Assembly: GCF_001612945.1 (NCBI RefSeq)
Contig: NZ_BDBK01000002.1
Span: forward strand, 248,001 to 312,000
Length of the DNA stretch: 64,000 nt
Direction of reading: 5' to 3'
From: Nocardia inohanensis NBRC 100128
GTDB taxonomy: Bacteria; Actinomycetota; Actinomycetes; Mycobacteriales; Mycobacteriaceae
Shown here piece by piece: positions 8,789 through 16,563 of the stretch. The position numbers were made by a program, and so were the translations under genes. How positions within the stretch are numbered: the stretch's first letter is position 1; every line of letters begins with the position of its first letter. The notes below the pieces were generated by a model, which searched no databases, had not been told where the DNA came from, and was given only the letters and a program-made list of their open reading frames with translations.

Positions 8789-9042
8789 TGCTATTCACTG
8801 TTGGCCAGCCAGGAGCAGCGTCGGTCCGGTGGCCCGAGATCACCCGTCTACTCATCGCCAGCCACGAACTGGAAGCCGCGGCCGAACGCGCCGAGGCCGG
8901 CGATATCACCGTCTCCGAACTGGCCCGCGCCGCCCGCCGCACCCGCCACGCGGCCGCCGACCTCATCGCCGCCTGCTACGACGGCGACCAGCCGAGATCC
9001 GAAACGCCCCCGAAATCGGAGGATATCGCCGAGGCCGGATGA
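8788..9042 (+). CDS. Small protein homologous to the C-terminal domain of the preceding gene
   Basis: This 84-residue protein is almost entirely one domain: VRWPEITRLLIASHELEAAA, then RAEAGDITVSELARAARRTR and HAAADLIAACYDGD. The end of the preceding large protein matches it nearly residue for residue (AEAGDITVSELARAARRTRH is shared), and the DNA is also very similar (8632-8703 versus 8891-8962). The start codon overlaps the upstream stop (TGATG), so the pair is translationally coupled and arose by local duplication. The domain is predicted helical. Function is unknown; a free copy of a partner's domain could act in heteromeric assembly. Confidence 0.75.
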   Translation: MLFTVGQPGAASVRWPEITRLLIASHELEAAAERAEAGDITVSELARAARRTRHAAADLIAACYDGDQPRSETPPKSEDIAEAG

Positions 9043-9244
9043 AAAGCCCGCCGCCGCGCCATCTTTCGGCCGATTCCCCCGCAGTGATCCGGACAGCCGT
9101 AACCGCCTGTCCCACTTAGGTATCCGTCTTCTCGATGCCATCCAGGGTCAGCCCGACCGGTGCCGGTATCGGCCCTTCGTTCTCTGTGTGCGCACAGCAG
9201 ATGAAGTCGATTGCGCGTAACCGCGTCTCGCCACTTCCCGGGGG
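9043..9244. other. Short intergenic spacer between convergent genes
   Basis: This spacer of about 200 bp separates the small duplicated-domain gene from the convergent lipoprotein gene. I see no convincing hairpin, promoter or further gene in it. Confidence 0.5.
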
Positions 9245-9913
9245 CTACAGCCAGCGGGACACGCCGCCGTGGTGGGAGCAGGTGCCGCTGCGGGTCTGGC
9301 TGTAGGAGTAGGTGCCGTCGCCACATTGCGCCGTCGCACCGGGTGGGGCCGCCGCGGCGGTGACGGGATCGTGCACGCAATTGCCACTCGCATTGCGGTA
9401 ATAGCCACTGCCGCAGCCGGATTGGGTCGCGGTGGGCGGCTCGGCCGGTGCCGGTGGGGTGGTCGTCGTCGACGGTGTGGTCGGCTCCGGGGCGGGTTCG
9501 GTGGTGGCGGCCGGAGATTCGGCCGGTTGCGCCGCTGCCGGTTCGGTGGTGGTCGCCGGCGGTTCAGCGGACCGGCCGGCTTCTGTCTCTGCCGCAATGG
9601 CTTTCGGTGCGGCGACTACCGGGGGAGCGGTGCTGGGAGCGGCCTGCTCGACGGGTGTGGCCGGTGGCGGCGTGGTCGCCGGATCGGTCGCGATGGGTGG
9701 TGCCGCGACCGGAACGATGGTGGTGACGGGTAGGTCCGGCGCCGATGCCGGTTCCAGCGTTGCGGGCGCGGAAGTGGTGGTGGCCCGGGCCGATACGGTC
9801 GCGGGGATGGCTCGGCCGGGGGTGGTGTGCGGGGCGCAGCCGGTCAGGGTGATCGCACCGAGAAGGGCGGCGAGGAGGCTGGTGGTGACGCGCCTGCGAG
9901 ATCGAAGGTGCAC
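9245..9913 (-). CDS. Secreted lipoprotein with C-terminal DUF3761 domain
   Basis: A 222-residue exported protein. The N-terminus is a type II signal peptide: basic RSRRR, hydrophobic core LLAALLGAITL and lipobox LTGC, with the acylated Cys at about residue 26. About 130 residues of Pro/Ala/Thr/Glu-rich linker follow, typical of wall-spanning segments. The C-terminal 55 residues match DUF3761: CGSGYYRNASGNCVHDP, then CGDGTYSYSQTRSGTCSHHG with conserved cysteines that probably form disulfides. The function of DUF3761 is unknown; it is common on secreted actinobacterial proteins. The protein should be membrane-anchored with the small domain displayed at the cell surface. Confidence 0.85.
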   Translation of the reverse strand: MHLRSRRRVTTSLLAALLGAITLTGCAPHTTPGRAIPATVSARATTTSAPATLEPASAPDLPVTTIVPVAAPPIATDPATTPPPATPVEQAAPSTAPPVVAAPKAIAAETEAGRSAEPPATTTEPAAAQPAESPAATTEPAPEPTTPSTTTTPPAPAEPPTATQSGCGSGYYRNASGNCVHDPVTAAAAPPGATAQCGDGTYSYSQTRSGTCSHHGGVSRWL

Positions 9914-10052
9914 TGTCGCTCCAGGTCCGGGGTTGCGCGGGGTGCGCGTCCGATGTCGGGGGCATCGGGACCTGCCGAGGCGGCATTACCGGATGCGGCG
10001 TGGCGCGGCGTGGGAGTGCGGGCGTGTCGGTGGGGTGGCCGATCATGGTGGG

Positions 10053-10784
10053 GTGGAGCAGACGGCGGCCGCGGTGATGGCGGAGTTGGCGAAGGTGTCG
10101 GACCCCGCTGATGCGGTGCACTTGCAACGTTTCTTCAAGACGGGACCGGGGGAGTACGGCGCGGGGGACGTGTTCATCGGGGTGCGGGTACCGGCGACCC
10201 GGAAGGTCGCGAAAGGCTTTGCGGAGCTGGACCTTTCGGAGATCGACAAGTTGCTGGACAGTGCGGTGCACGAGCATCGGCTGGCGGGGCTGGTGATCCT
10301 GAACGCCCGGATGGCGAAGGCGCTCGGCAAGCGCGGCCCGGATCCGGAGTTGCAGCAGCGGATCGTCGATCGGTATCTGGCGGCGGTGCGGCGGGGCCGG
10401 GTCAACAACTGGGATCTGGTCGATGCCTCGGCCGAGTTCATCCTCGGCCCCTGGCTGCTCGAGCGCCCTCGCGAGCTGCTGTTCGAGCTGGCGGCGCGGG
10501 AGTCGCTGTGGGAGCGGCGGGTGGCCCTGCTGACCACGTTCGCTTTCATCAAGGCGGGCGACACCGGCACCACGCTCGAACTGTGCGAGCTGCTGTTGCC
10601 GGATCGGCGCGATCTGATCCAGAAGGCCGTCGGCTGGATGCTGCGCGAGATCGGCAAGCGGGTGGACCGGGCGCAGCTGACCGCGTTCCTGGACGTCCAT
10701 GCCGCCGAGATGGGCCGGACCGCGCTCAGCTACGCGACCGAGCAGCTGACTGTCGAAGAGCGCACGCACTACCGCGCGAAGTGA
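10053..10784 (+). CDS. DNA alkylation repair (AlkD-like) HEAT-repeat protein
   Basis: A 243-residue all-helical protein of the AlkC/AlkD superfamily, which removes N3/N7-alkylated purines by a glycosylase reaction on a HEAT-repeat scaffold. Family hallmarks are HLQRFFKTGPGEYGAGDVFI, GVRVPATRKVAK, the central NNWDLVDASAEFILGPWLLE (with the active-site-region Trp-Asp) and FAFIKAGDT. DKRDLIQKAV-like and GWMLREIGKR segments close the fold (here LPDRRDLIQKAVGWMLREIG). I take the GTG at 10053; ATG at 10077 is a possible shorter start. The open frame continues far upstream across the antisense lipoprotein gene, but that extension is not credible coding. No other repair gene is adjacent. Confidence 0.88.
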   Translation: MEQTAAAVMAELAKVSDPADAVHLQRFFKTGPGEYGAGDVFIGVRVPATRKVAKGFAELDLSEIDKLLDSAVHEHRLAGLVILNARMAKALGKRGPDPELQQRIVDRYLAAVRRGRVNNWDLVDASAEFILGPWLLERPRELLFELAARESLWERRVALLTTFAFIKAGDTGTTLELCELLLPDRRDLIQKAVGWMLREIGKRVDRAQLTAFLDVHAAEMGRTALSYATEQLTVEERTHYRAK

Positions 10785-11084
10785 CCGATCCCGCAGTTAT
10801 GCGGCAAATGCCTGGTCAATGCACGAATCGAGGCACCAAGCCCTGCTGACACGCCCGGAAACCCCATTTGTTCATCTCGTATTCAGTTTACGTTAACTTT
10901 CCGCAATCATTCTGTGATCAGCCCCAGTGGTCATGCGTCCGGCCCCGTGAGTTGTGGCGCGTATGAGCGGTGATCCCCGTCAGCCCCGGATCCCGTTCGC
11001 CCACAACCCAATTCACAACCCAGCAGCGTATCGGCGAGCATCGTGGGGTGCCCGCCGCGGGGTCCTGCGCTGCCGAAATGCGCT
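10785..11084. other. 300-bp intergenic region upstream of the transglycosylase gene
   Basis: The region contains an AT-richer island at about 10868-10920 (including GTTTACGTTAAC), plausible as promoter sequence for the downstream secreted protein. I see no RNA gene, convincing hairpin or additional ORF with a ribosome site. Confidence 0.4.
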
Positions 11085-11651
11085 ATGTCTCTGAGAAAAC
11101 TGCTTGTTCTGCCGTCCTCGGCGTTGATCGCCGCCGCCATCGTCTGCACCACCGGCCAGGCCGCCGCGGAGCTGCCGGGTGTTCCGGTCGAGCTCCAGCA
11201 ACCTGCCCAGCAGTTCCAGCAAACCGCCGGGCAGTGGCAGCAATCCCTGCCGAAGGGGCAGCAGGATCAGGTCCAGCAACTGGTGCAGCAGCTCCCGGCC
11301 CCGTATTCGGGCCTGCTGCCGCCGGTCTTCGGGAACGATCTCGACGGCTGGATTCGCAATGCCATCTACGTGATGAACCAGCGCGCCATTCCGGGCAGCT
11401 ACGAAGGCATTTTCCGCAACATCATGCGGGAGTCCGGCGGTAACCCGCAGGCGATCAACCTCTACGACTCGAATGCCGCGGCGGGTATCCCGTCCAAGGG
11501 TCTACTCCAGGTGATCGACCCGACTTTCCAGGCGTACCACGTCGACGGAACCTCCTGGGACATCTACGATCCCGTAGCGAATATCGCCGCCGCGTGCAAC
11601 TACGCGGCGCACCGCTACGGGTCGATCGACAACGTCTTCGGCGCTTACTAG
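11085..11651 (+). CDS. Secreted lytic transglycosylase (SLT/lysozyme-like fold)
   Basis: A 188-residue exported protein. It starts MSLRKLLVLPSSALIAAA, a signal peptide with likely cleavage after GQAAA. A Gln-rich linker of about 50 residues follows (LQQPAQQFQQTAGQWQQSLP). The C-terminal domain of about 110 residues has the SLT signature IFRNIMRESGGNPQAINLYD with catalytic Glu in MRESGG, then SKGLLQVIDPTFQAY and NIAAACNYAAHRYGS. Such enzymes cleave the glycan strand of peptidoglycan to 1,6-anhydro products during wall growth. The start is chosen for the signal peptide; no strong Shine-Dalgarno is visible. Its TAG stop overlaps the convergent kshB stop in the palindrome CTAG (11648-11651). Confidence 0.88.
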   Translation: MSLRKLLVLPSSALIAAAIVCTTGQAAAELPGVPVELQQPAQQFQQTAGQWQQSLPKGQQDQVQQLVQQLPAPYSGLLPPVFGNDLDGWIRNAIYVMNQRAIPGSYEGIFRNIMRESGGNPQAINLYDSNAAAGIPSKGLLQVIDPTFQAYHVDGTSWDIYDPVANIAAACNYAAHRYGSIDNVFGAY

Positions 11652-12703
11652 AACTGAATCTTGAGGTGGTCGGTCACCGGCCGCGCCTGGCATCCGAGGA
11701 TGTAGCCGTTGGCGATGTCCTCGGGATCCAGGATTTCGGCGTTCTCCATTTCGACGGTCCCTTCGAGCACGGTGCATGCGCACGAACCGCATTCACCCTC
11801 GAGGCAGGAGTAGGGAACGTCGAGCCCCTTGGAGAGCATGATGTCGACCAGCGTCTGACTACGCGGCCAGTTCATTTCGTGCGTCTGCCCGTCGAGTTCG
11901 ACCTCGACGGTCGCCGCATCGGCCTCTTCCTCGGCGCTGATTTCCGCCGGGGCCACCTCGGCGAACGGATCGCCCGACAGCGAATTGAACACCTCGGCGT
12001 GAGTCCGATTGCGCGGCACGCCGTTCTGCGCCAGTGCGTCGTGCACCCGATCCATGAACGGCTTCGGCCCGCACATGAACGCTTCGTATTCGGTGTAGGG
12101 CGCGGTCAGCGTCGCCAGGGCGTCGGCGGTCGGCAGCCCCTGCAAATGCTCCAGCCAGTGGATGACGGCCAGCCGCTGCGGATGCTTGTCCGCGAGTTCC
12201 CGCAGTTCGGCGGCGAAGATGACATTGTCGTGATCGCGGTTGGCGTACACCACCACGATGCGGCCGTTGCCCCGCGCCAGTGCCGATTTCAGGATCGACA
12301 TGACCGGCGTGACCCCGCTGCCAGCCGCGAAGAGCAACAGGTTCTCGTCCAGCTTCTTGGGTGTGAAAACCCCTGAGGGCGGCAGTACTTCGAGCTCGTC
12401 CCCGGCTTTGACGTTGTCGCACACCCAGTTCGAGGCGTACCCGTCGACGGTCCGCTTGATGGTGACCTTGGGCTTGTCGTCGGTGTGCGGCGAGCTCGCC
12501 AGCGAATAGCAGCGTGCCACCGATCCGGTCAGCTCGCTCGGAATCCGCAGCGTCAGGAATTGGCCGGGGGTGTATGCGAAGCGTTCGCGCAGTTCCTCGG
12601 GCACGTCGAATACCAGTGAACAGGCGTCGGCCGTCTCGTTGATGACCGCGGAGACCCGCAGCACGGCCGATCGTGAGCTCTGCGGTACGTCGACGGTGGT
12701 CAT
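11648..12703 (-). CDS. kshB: 3-ketosteroid 9-alpha-hydroxylase reductase subunit (KshB-type)
   Basis: A 351-residue flavin/iron-sulfur reductase that feeds electrons from NADH to the Rieske oxygenase KshA in steroid-ring (cholesterol) degradation. Domains in order: FAD-binding barrel (YTPGQFLTLRIPSE, RCYSLASSP), NAD domain (FAAGSGVTPVMSILKSAL, FMCGPKPFM), then a C-terminal plant-type 2Fe-2S domain with ligand pattern Cx4C-x2-C...C in YSCLEGECGSCACTV and LGCQARP. Residue-level similarity to mycobacterial KshB/Hmp is high as I remember it. The start is set at MTTVDVPQ, with GAGAGG just upstream. A near-perfect KstR-type operator lies 41 bp upstream of the start, supporting the steroid role. No kshA or other cholesterol gene is in this window. 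Confidence 0.88.
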   Translation of the reverse strand: MTTVDVPQSSRSAVLRVSAVINETADACSLVFDVPEELRERFAYTPGQFLTLRIPSELTGSVARCYSLASSPHTDDKPKVTIKRTVDGYASNWVCDNVKAGDELEVLPPSGVFTPKKLDENLLLFAAGSGVTPVMSILKSALARGNGRIVVVYANRDHDNVIFAAELRELADKHPQRLAVIHWLEHLQGLPTADALATLTAPYTEYEAFMCGPKPFMDRVHDALAQNGVPRNRTHAEVFNSLSGDPFAEVAPAEISAEEEADAATVEVELDGQTHEMNWPRSQTLVDIMLSKGLDVPYSCLEGECGSCACTVLEGTVEMENAEILDPEDIANGYILGCQARPVTDHLKIQF

Positions 12704-12743
12704 AGTGTCCTCTCGAACCCGGCGTGGCCGGTACGGCTTACCC

Positions 12744-12765
12744 AAACTAGAACGTGTTCTAGTTT
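12744..12765. promoter_or_regulatory. KstR-type operator upstream of kshB
   Basis: Perfect 10-bp arms AAACTAGAAC and GTTCTAGTTT are separated by GT. The core TAGAACGTGTTCTA is the motif recognised by KstR, the TetR-family repressor of cholesterol catabolism in mycobacteria and relatives. It lies in the 64-bp gap between the upstream TetR gene and kshB, on the kshB promoter side. KstR itself is not obviously encoded here. Confidence 0.85.
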
Positions 12766-12767
12766 CA

Positions 12768-13388
12768 CTATACGTGGCTGTCTCGCTGCCGGACAAGCTG
12801 AGCCTCGAGTCCGGCGATCAGCACATCCATGGAGAAGTCGTAAGAGTATTTCCCACGCAGGTCCGCCATATGTTTGGTGGCCCGCTCCACCGCTTCGGGC
12901 AGCACCCGGTCGTGCAGCGCGGTGCGATCGCGCGGGTTCACCTTCGAGCGCCCGAACAGATAGGTGTGGATGGTCGCGTAGGACGCCAGCACATTGCGCT
13001 CGTCGAACCCGGCGTCGAAGAGTATCTCCATCACGGCCGCGATCAGATCCAGCTGTTTGCTCAGCAACTGCTCGATCAGCACGTCGCCGAGCCCCGGATG
13101 CTTGCGCAATTTCTCGTCGATCTGGTCGATGAGATCCCGCAGCCGCATTTGCCACGAGCCGAATTCCGGTGGGGGCTTGCGGACTCCGGTCAGGGCGGCG
13201 GTAGCGACCAGGTCGAGTAGCTCGCGCTTGTCGGCGACGTAGTAATAGGGGGCCATCGGCGAAACTCCGAGTTCGCGGGAGAGCCGGCGCATGGAGAGTT
13301 TCTCCACGCCGTCCTGACGAACCACTCGCAGCGCGGCTTCGACGATCTCGGATTCCGAGAGGGTGTTGCCGCCCCCGCTTGTCTGCAT
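12768..13388 (-). CDS. TetR family transcriptional regulator
   Basis: A 206-residue regulator. The N-terminal helix-turn-helix includes LSMRRLSRELGVSPMAPYYY and VADKRELLDLVA, and a helical C-terminal effector domain follows (DVLIEQLLSKQLDLIAAVME, HTYLFGRSKVNPRDRTAL). The ATG at 13388 has GGGAG about 9 bp upstream; an ATG at 13403 is an alternative. It precedes kshB on the same strand, with the KstR-type operator between them, and is divergent from mftF. A 12-bp palindrome at 13555-13566 in the divergent region is a candidate site for this protein. I see no reason to call it KstR or MftR specifically. Confidence 0.85.
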   Translation of the reverse strand: MQTSGGGNTLSESEIVEAALRVVRQDGVEKLSMRRLSRELGVSPMAPYYYVADKRELLDLVATAALTGVRKPPPEFGSWQMRLRDLIDQIDEKLRKHPGLGDVLIEQLLSKQLDLIAAVMEILFDAGFDERNVLASYATIHTYLFGRSKVNPRDRTALHDRVLPEAVERATKHMADLRGKYSYDFSMDVLIAGLEAQLVRQRDSHV

Positions 13389-13554
13389 ACGTCCGACTCC
13401 CATGCCACCTCGGCCACCGCGGGGCGGTTTTCCGTCCCTTGCCTGTTCACCTGCTGGATTTCCCACCGAAGTGTAGAGCGCCGCGCCCCGCGCCGGTCCC
13501 GCTGCGGGTGCGCTGCCGCGGATTACCGGACGATCCGGATAGCGGGCGGCGCGC

Positions 13555-13566
13555 CAATCATGATTG
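13555..13566. promoter_or_regulatory. 12-bp palindrome in the tetR-mftF divergent region
   Basis: CAATCATGATTG is a perfect palindrome about 30 bp upstream of the mftF start, overlapping where a -35 element would lie for the proposed -10 at 13584. This fits a repressor operator, possibly for the divergent TetR protein. A second short inverted repeat, CCGGA-CGA-TCCGG, lies at 13526-13538. Confidence 0.45.
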
Positions 13567-13583
13567 CCGCGTGTTGGCTGACC

Positions 13584-13589
13584 TAGCAT
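13584..13589 (+). promoter_or_regulatory. Possible -10 element for leaderless mftF transcript
   Basis: TAGCAT fits the actinobacterial TANNNT -10 consensus and ends seven bases before the mftF ATG at 13597. Transcription would then begin at or next to the start codon, as in leaderless mRNAs. The upstream AGG (13593-13595) is too close to the ATG to work as a normal Shine-Dalgarno. Confidence 0.4.
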
Positions 13590-13596
13590 TCCAGGA

Positions 13597-14997
13597 ATGC
13601 GCCATGATCGCCTTCCCGATGGTTTCGGGGTGCGAATCGATCCCAGGGTGCGCACATACTCCGGTGGACGTTTCCTGGTCGGTGGTTCGCCGACGCGGTT
13701 GCTACGCCTCGCTCCGGAAGCTGCGGCCTTGATCGGTGACGGGTACCTCGAGGTGACCGACCCTACGTCGGCCAAGGTAGCCAGACGCCTGCTCGATTCC
13801 GGTGTGGCAAACCCGCGTCCGCGTCTGCTGCCCGCCGTGGAGGACGTCACCATCATCGTCCCGGTGTACAACGACACCCCCGGCCTGCATCGATTGCTCT
13901 CCGCGCTGCGCGGGCACACCGTGCTCGTGGTGGACGACGGCTCGGACAAACCGGTCAGCGTGCCGTCGGCGCGCGTGAATCGCTGCCGGGTGACGGTGCT
14001 GCGCCGCGACCACCGGCACGGCCCGGCGGCGGCCCGCAATTTCGGACTGCGGGCCGCGGCAACCGAATTCGTGGCCTTCCTGGACCCGGATGTGGTGCCG
14101 CGCATCGGCTGGCTGGAGGTGATGCTCGGCCATTTCAGCGATCCGAAGGTGGCGCTGGTGGCCCCGCGCATCCTGGCGATGGATCCGGATTCGACCATGC
14201 TCGCCCGCTATGAGCACACCCGCGGTTCGCTGCATCGCGGCCGGCGCGAGTCGGCGGTGCAGGCGCACGGCCCGGTGCCGTATGTGCCGAGCACCGCGCT
14301 GCTGGTGCGCCGCCAGGCGTTGCTCGGCGCGGGCGGTTTCGACGAATCCATGGGCGCGGGCGGGGATATCGATCTGTGCTGGCGATTGGACAGCGCCGGC
14401 TGGCGGCTGCGCTACGAGCCGGCGGCCCGGGTCGCTCACAGCAACCCGGTCTCGTTGCGGAAATGGTTCGCGCACAAGGTGACCCACGGCACCGGCGTCG
14501 CGCCGCTCGGCCGGCGGCACGCCGGGATGGCGGCCCCGCTGTCGATGCCGATCTGGACCGCGGTGACCGCGCTGCTCTTCGGCACCCTCACCCGCTGGGG
14601 TGCGCTGGGTGGTCTGATCACCCTGGTGGCGACCCTGTTCCGGCTGCGCCGCGTCTTCGCCGAACTGGACAATCCGACCCGGGTCTCCGCCATATATATG
14701 GCACGCGGCTTCTCCGGCGGCGTCTGGCGGCTGGCTTCGGCGCTGTGCCGCCACTATTGGCCGGTGACCCTGCTGGGGGTGCTGTGCTCGCGCCGCATTC
14801 GCCAGCTGGCTATCACCATGGCGGTGGCGGACGGCTTGGCCGACTGGTTCATTCACCGCGAACAGGGCGGCCTGGATCCGGCCCGGTATCTGCTCTGCAA
14901 ACGCTTGGACGATGTCGCCTACGGCTCGGGCCTGTGGTGGGGAGCGGCTCGGCTGCGGAGTTTCGCCTCGCTGCGACCGACCTTGCCGCCCAATTGA
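13597..14997 (+). CDS. mftF: Mycofactocin glycosyltransferase MftF-like
   Basis: A 466-residue membrane-associated family-2 glycosyltransferase resembling MftF, which adds the beta-1,4-glucose chain to the redox cofactor mycofactocin. The characteristic N-terminus is present (LPDGFGVRIDPRVRTYSGGR, LVGGSPTRLLRLAPEA). It is followed by a GT-A fold: IIVPVYNDTPGLHRLL, the DXD-like VVDDGSDKP, RRDHRHGPAAARNFG, FLDPDVVPRIGWLE and GGFDESMGAGGDIDLCWRLD. Hydrophobic segments at about residues 310-345 and 375-410 indicate membrane attachment. The ATG at 13597 keeps the conserved N-terminus. The genes that normally accompany it (mftA precursor, mftB, radical-SAM mftC, mftD, mftE) are not in this window, so it is a detached copy here. 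A generic glycosyltransferase is the alternative. Confidence 0.82.
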   Translation: MRHDRLPDGFGVRIDPRVRTYSGGRFLVGGSPTRLLRLAPEAAALIGDGYLEVTDPTSAKVARRLLDSGVANPRPRLLPAVEDVTIIVPVYNDTPGLHRLLSALRGHTVLVVDDGSDKPVSVPSARVNRCRVTVLRRDHRHGPAAARNFGLRAAATEFVAFLDPDVVPRIGWLEVMLGHFSDPKVALVAPRILAMDPDSTMLARYEHTRGSLHRGRRESAVQAHGPVPYVPSTALLVRRQALLGAGGFDESMGAGGDIDLCWRLDSAGWRLRYEPAARVAHSNPVSLRKWFAHKVTHGTGVAPLGRRHAGMAAPLSMPIWTAVTALLFGTLTRWGALGGLITLVATLFRLRRVFAELDNPTRVSAIYMARGFSGGVWRLASALCRHYWPVTLLGVLCSRRIRQLAITMAVADGLADWFIHREQGGLDPARYLLCKRLDDVAYGSGLWWGAARLRSFASLRPTLPPN

Positions 14998-15207
14998 ATC
15001 CGCACGTCGGGCACCTTGTCCAAGGCGTGGCCGGAGTAGTTGTGCAGGCGGCACGAGCAGTCAACTGAATCGCTTCTGTTTAAGAAATTGCTGCGTAGCT
15101 CACATTTCGTGGGGTTCCCGTCGAGGTGTGACCTGCGGGACAAACGTTCGGCTTCCGCCAATCCGGGGTACCCCCACCGGTACCCTTTGGGGCGGAAAGA
15201 AAGGCAA

Positions 15208-16563
15208 ATGGTCAGCAATCTCGCAGGTGGGGGGCACCCGCAGCAAAACGGCGTGGAACCGGGCTCGCAGCTCGGCGCGCTGGAGGCCTATGCCGCTCAA
15301 GCCCACGGGTATTTGAGTGTCGGCGGCGAGCAATTGGGACAGCTCGCAGGTTTGCTGCGCCCGATGGTGCTCGAATCGTGGCTGCGCACCCTACGCGGCG
15401 GGGTCGATCCCCTGGATGACGGAGACGGTCGCGGACTGCGCGGCGCGGATCTGGAGCGTTATCGCGACGCGCATCCGATCGCGGCGGTGATGCCGTTGGT
15501 CGACAAGTTGCTGCTGCGCGATGCCACCAGCACCGGTCTCATCGTCGTCGTCGCCGACCAATTCGGTCGGGTGCTCTCGGTGCACGGCACCGCGGACCGC
15601 GTGCAAGCCGCGTCCGATGCCGGGCTGCGCGAGGGCAACGACCTGAGTGAGCGCCGCGTCGGCACCAATGCCGTCGGCCTGGTGGTGCGCACCGGCCGGG
15701 CTGCCTGGATCCACGGCCCCGAACACTTCCTGCATCGCATGCACCAGATCACGGGAGCCGCTGCGCCCGTTCACGATCCGGACGGCCGCCTGGTGGGCGT
15801 GCTGATGATCGCGGGCGGCGTGCGGGTGGCGCGCCCGGAGATCCTGGCGCTGGTCAAGGCGGCCGCCACCGCGGCGGAGATGGATCTGCTGCTGGCGGCG
15901 GTCCGCTCGGGCCAGGATCGGCGTTCCGGCGTCGACGCGCCCGCGCCGGAGCGGCTCGGGCTGGAGGTGCTGGGCCTGGGGCAGCCGCAGCTGACGGTGG
16001 CGGGGGAGCGAGTTCCCTTGTCGCAGCGGCACGCCGAGATCCTGCTGCTGCTGGCCGAGCATCCGGAGGGCCTGTCCGCCGATCACCTGGCGCTGCTGCT
16101 CGACGACGCCGATCTGGACAACGCCACCATTCGCGCCGCCATGTCCCGGCTCCGGTCGGTGGTGGGCCCGAATGTGTTCGGCTCGCGCCCTTACCGCTTG
16201 CGGGTGCCGATCGCCACCGATGTGGAGGCTTTGCGCGCCGCCCTGGATTCCGGTGATGTCGATACCGCCGTGCGCCTGTATTCGGGTCCGGTCCTGCCGC
16301 GTTCGAATGCGCCGGGAGTTATAGACATAAGAGATGAATTGCGCGTGCGCCTGCGGACCGCGGTGCTGCGTTCCAGTGACGCTTCGGTATTGAGCCGGTG
16401 GACGGCCGGTGCGGAAGGGCGCGACGACGCGGCCGCGTGGGCGGTCTATCGCGCCACCGTTGACCGGGACTCACCCTTGTATGCGCAGATCGAAGCGAAG
16501 ATTCGCGTGCTCGATCGCCGCCTCGGCGCCGATGCAACGCAGATGCAACGTTTCGACTCATAG
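15208..16563 (+). CDS. GAF-domain transcriptional regulator with C-terminal winged helix
   Basis: A 451-residue regulator. A GAF-type sensor covers about residues 90-235: LIVVVADQFGRVLSVHGTAD, LSERRVGTNAVGLVVRTGRA and GPEHFLHRMHQITGAAAPVH, closely resembling the sensor half of AcoR/DhaR-type proteins. The C-terminal half lacks an AAA+ sigma-54 domain. It carries a winged-helix-like segment instead (LSQRHAEILLLLAEHPEGLS, DNATIRAAMSRLRSVVG), followed by a helical tail. The ATG at 15208 is preceded by an A/G-rich ribosome site (AAAGG). It is the last gene before the NRPS operon on the same strand, separated by 514 bp, and is a reasonable candidate regulator of it. The ligand is unknown. Confidence 0.8.
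   Translation: MVSNLAGGGHPQQNGVEPGSQLGALEAYAAQAHGYLSVGGEQLGQLAGLLRPMVLESWLRTLRGGVDPLDDGDGRGLRGADLERYRDAHPIAAVMPLVDKLLLRDATSTGLIVVVADQFGRVLSVHGTADRVQAASDAGLREGNDLSERRVGTNAVGLVVRTGRAAWIHGPEHFLHRMHQITGAAAPVHDPDGRLVGVLMIAGGVRVARPEILALVKAAATAAEMDLLLAAVRSGQDRRSGVDAPAPERLGLEVLGLGQPQLTVAGERVPLSQRHAEILLLLAEHPEGLSADHLALLLDDADLDNATIRAAMSRLRSVVGPNVFGSRPYRLRVPIATDVEALRAALDSGDVDTAVRLYSGPVLPRSNAPGVIDIRDELRVRLRTAVLRSSDASVLSRWTAGAEGRDDAAAWAVYRATVDRDSPLYAQIEAKIRVLDRRLGADATQMQRFDS

Noticed and set aside
9432..10052. Upstream extension of the AlkD-like reading frame
   Set aside because: It is antisense to the DUF3761 lipoprotein, which has a signal peptide and conserved cysteines, and the extension is Gly/Val/Ala low complexity.
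12768..13388. Assignment of the TetR gene upstream of kshB as KstR or MftR
   Set aside because: Adjacency to kshB and mftF alone is insufficient, and I cannot recognise subfamily-specific residues.
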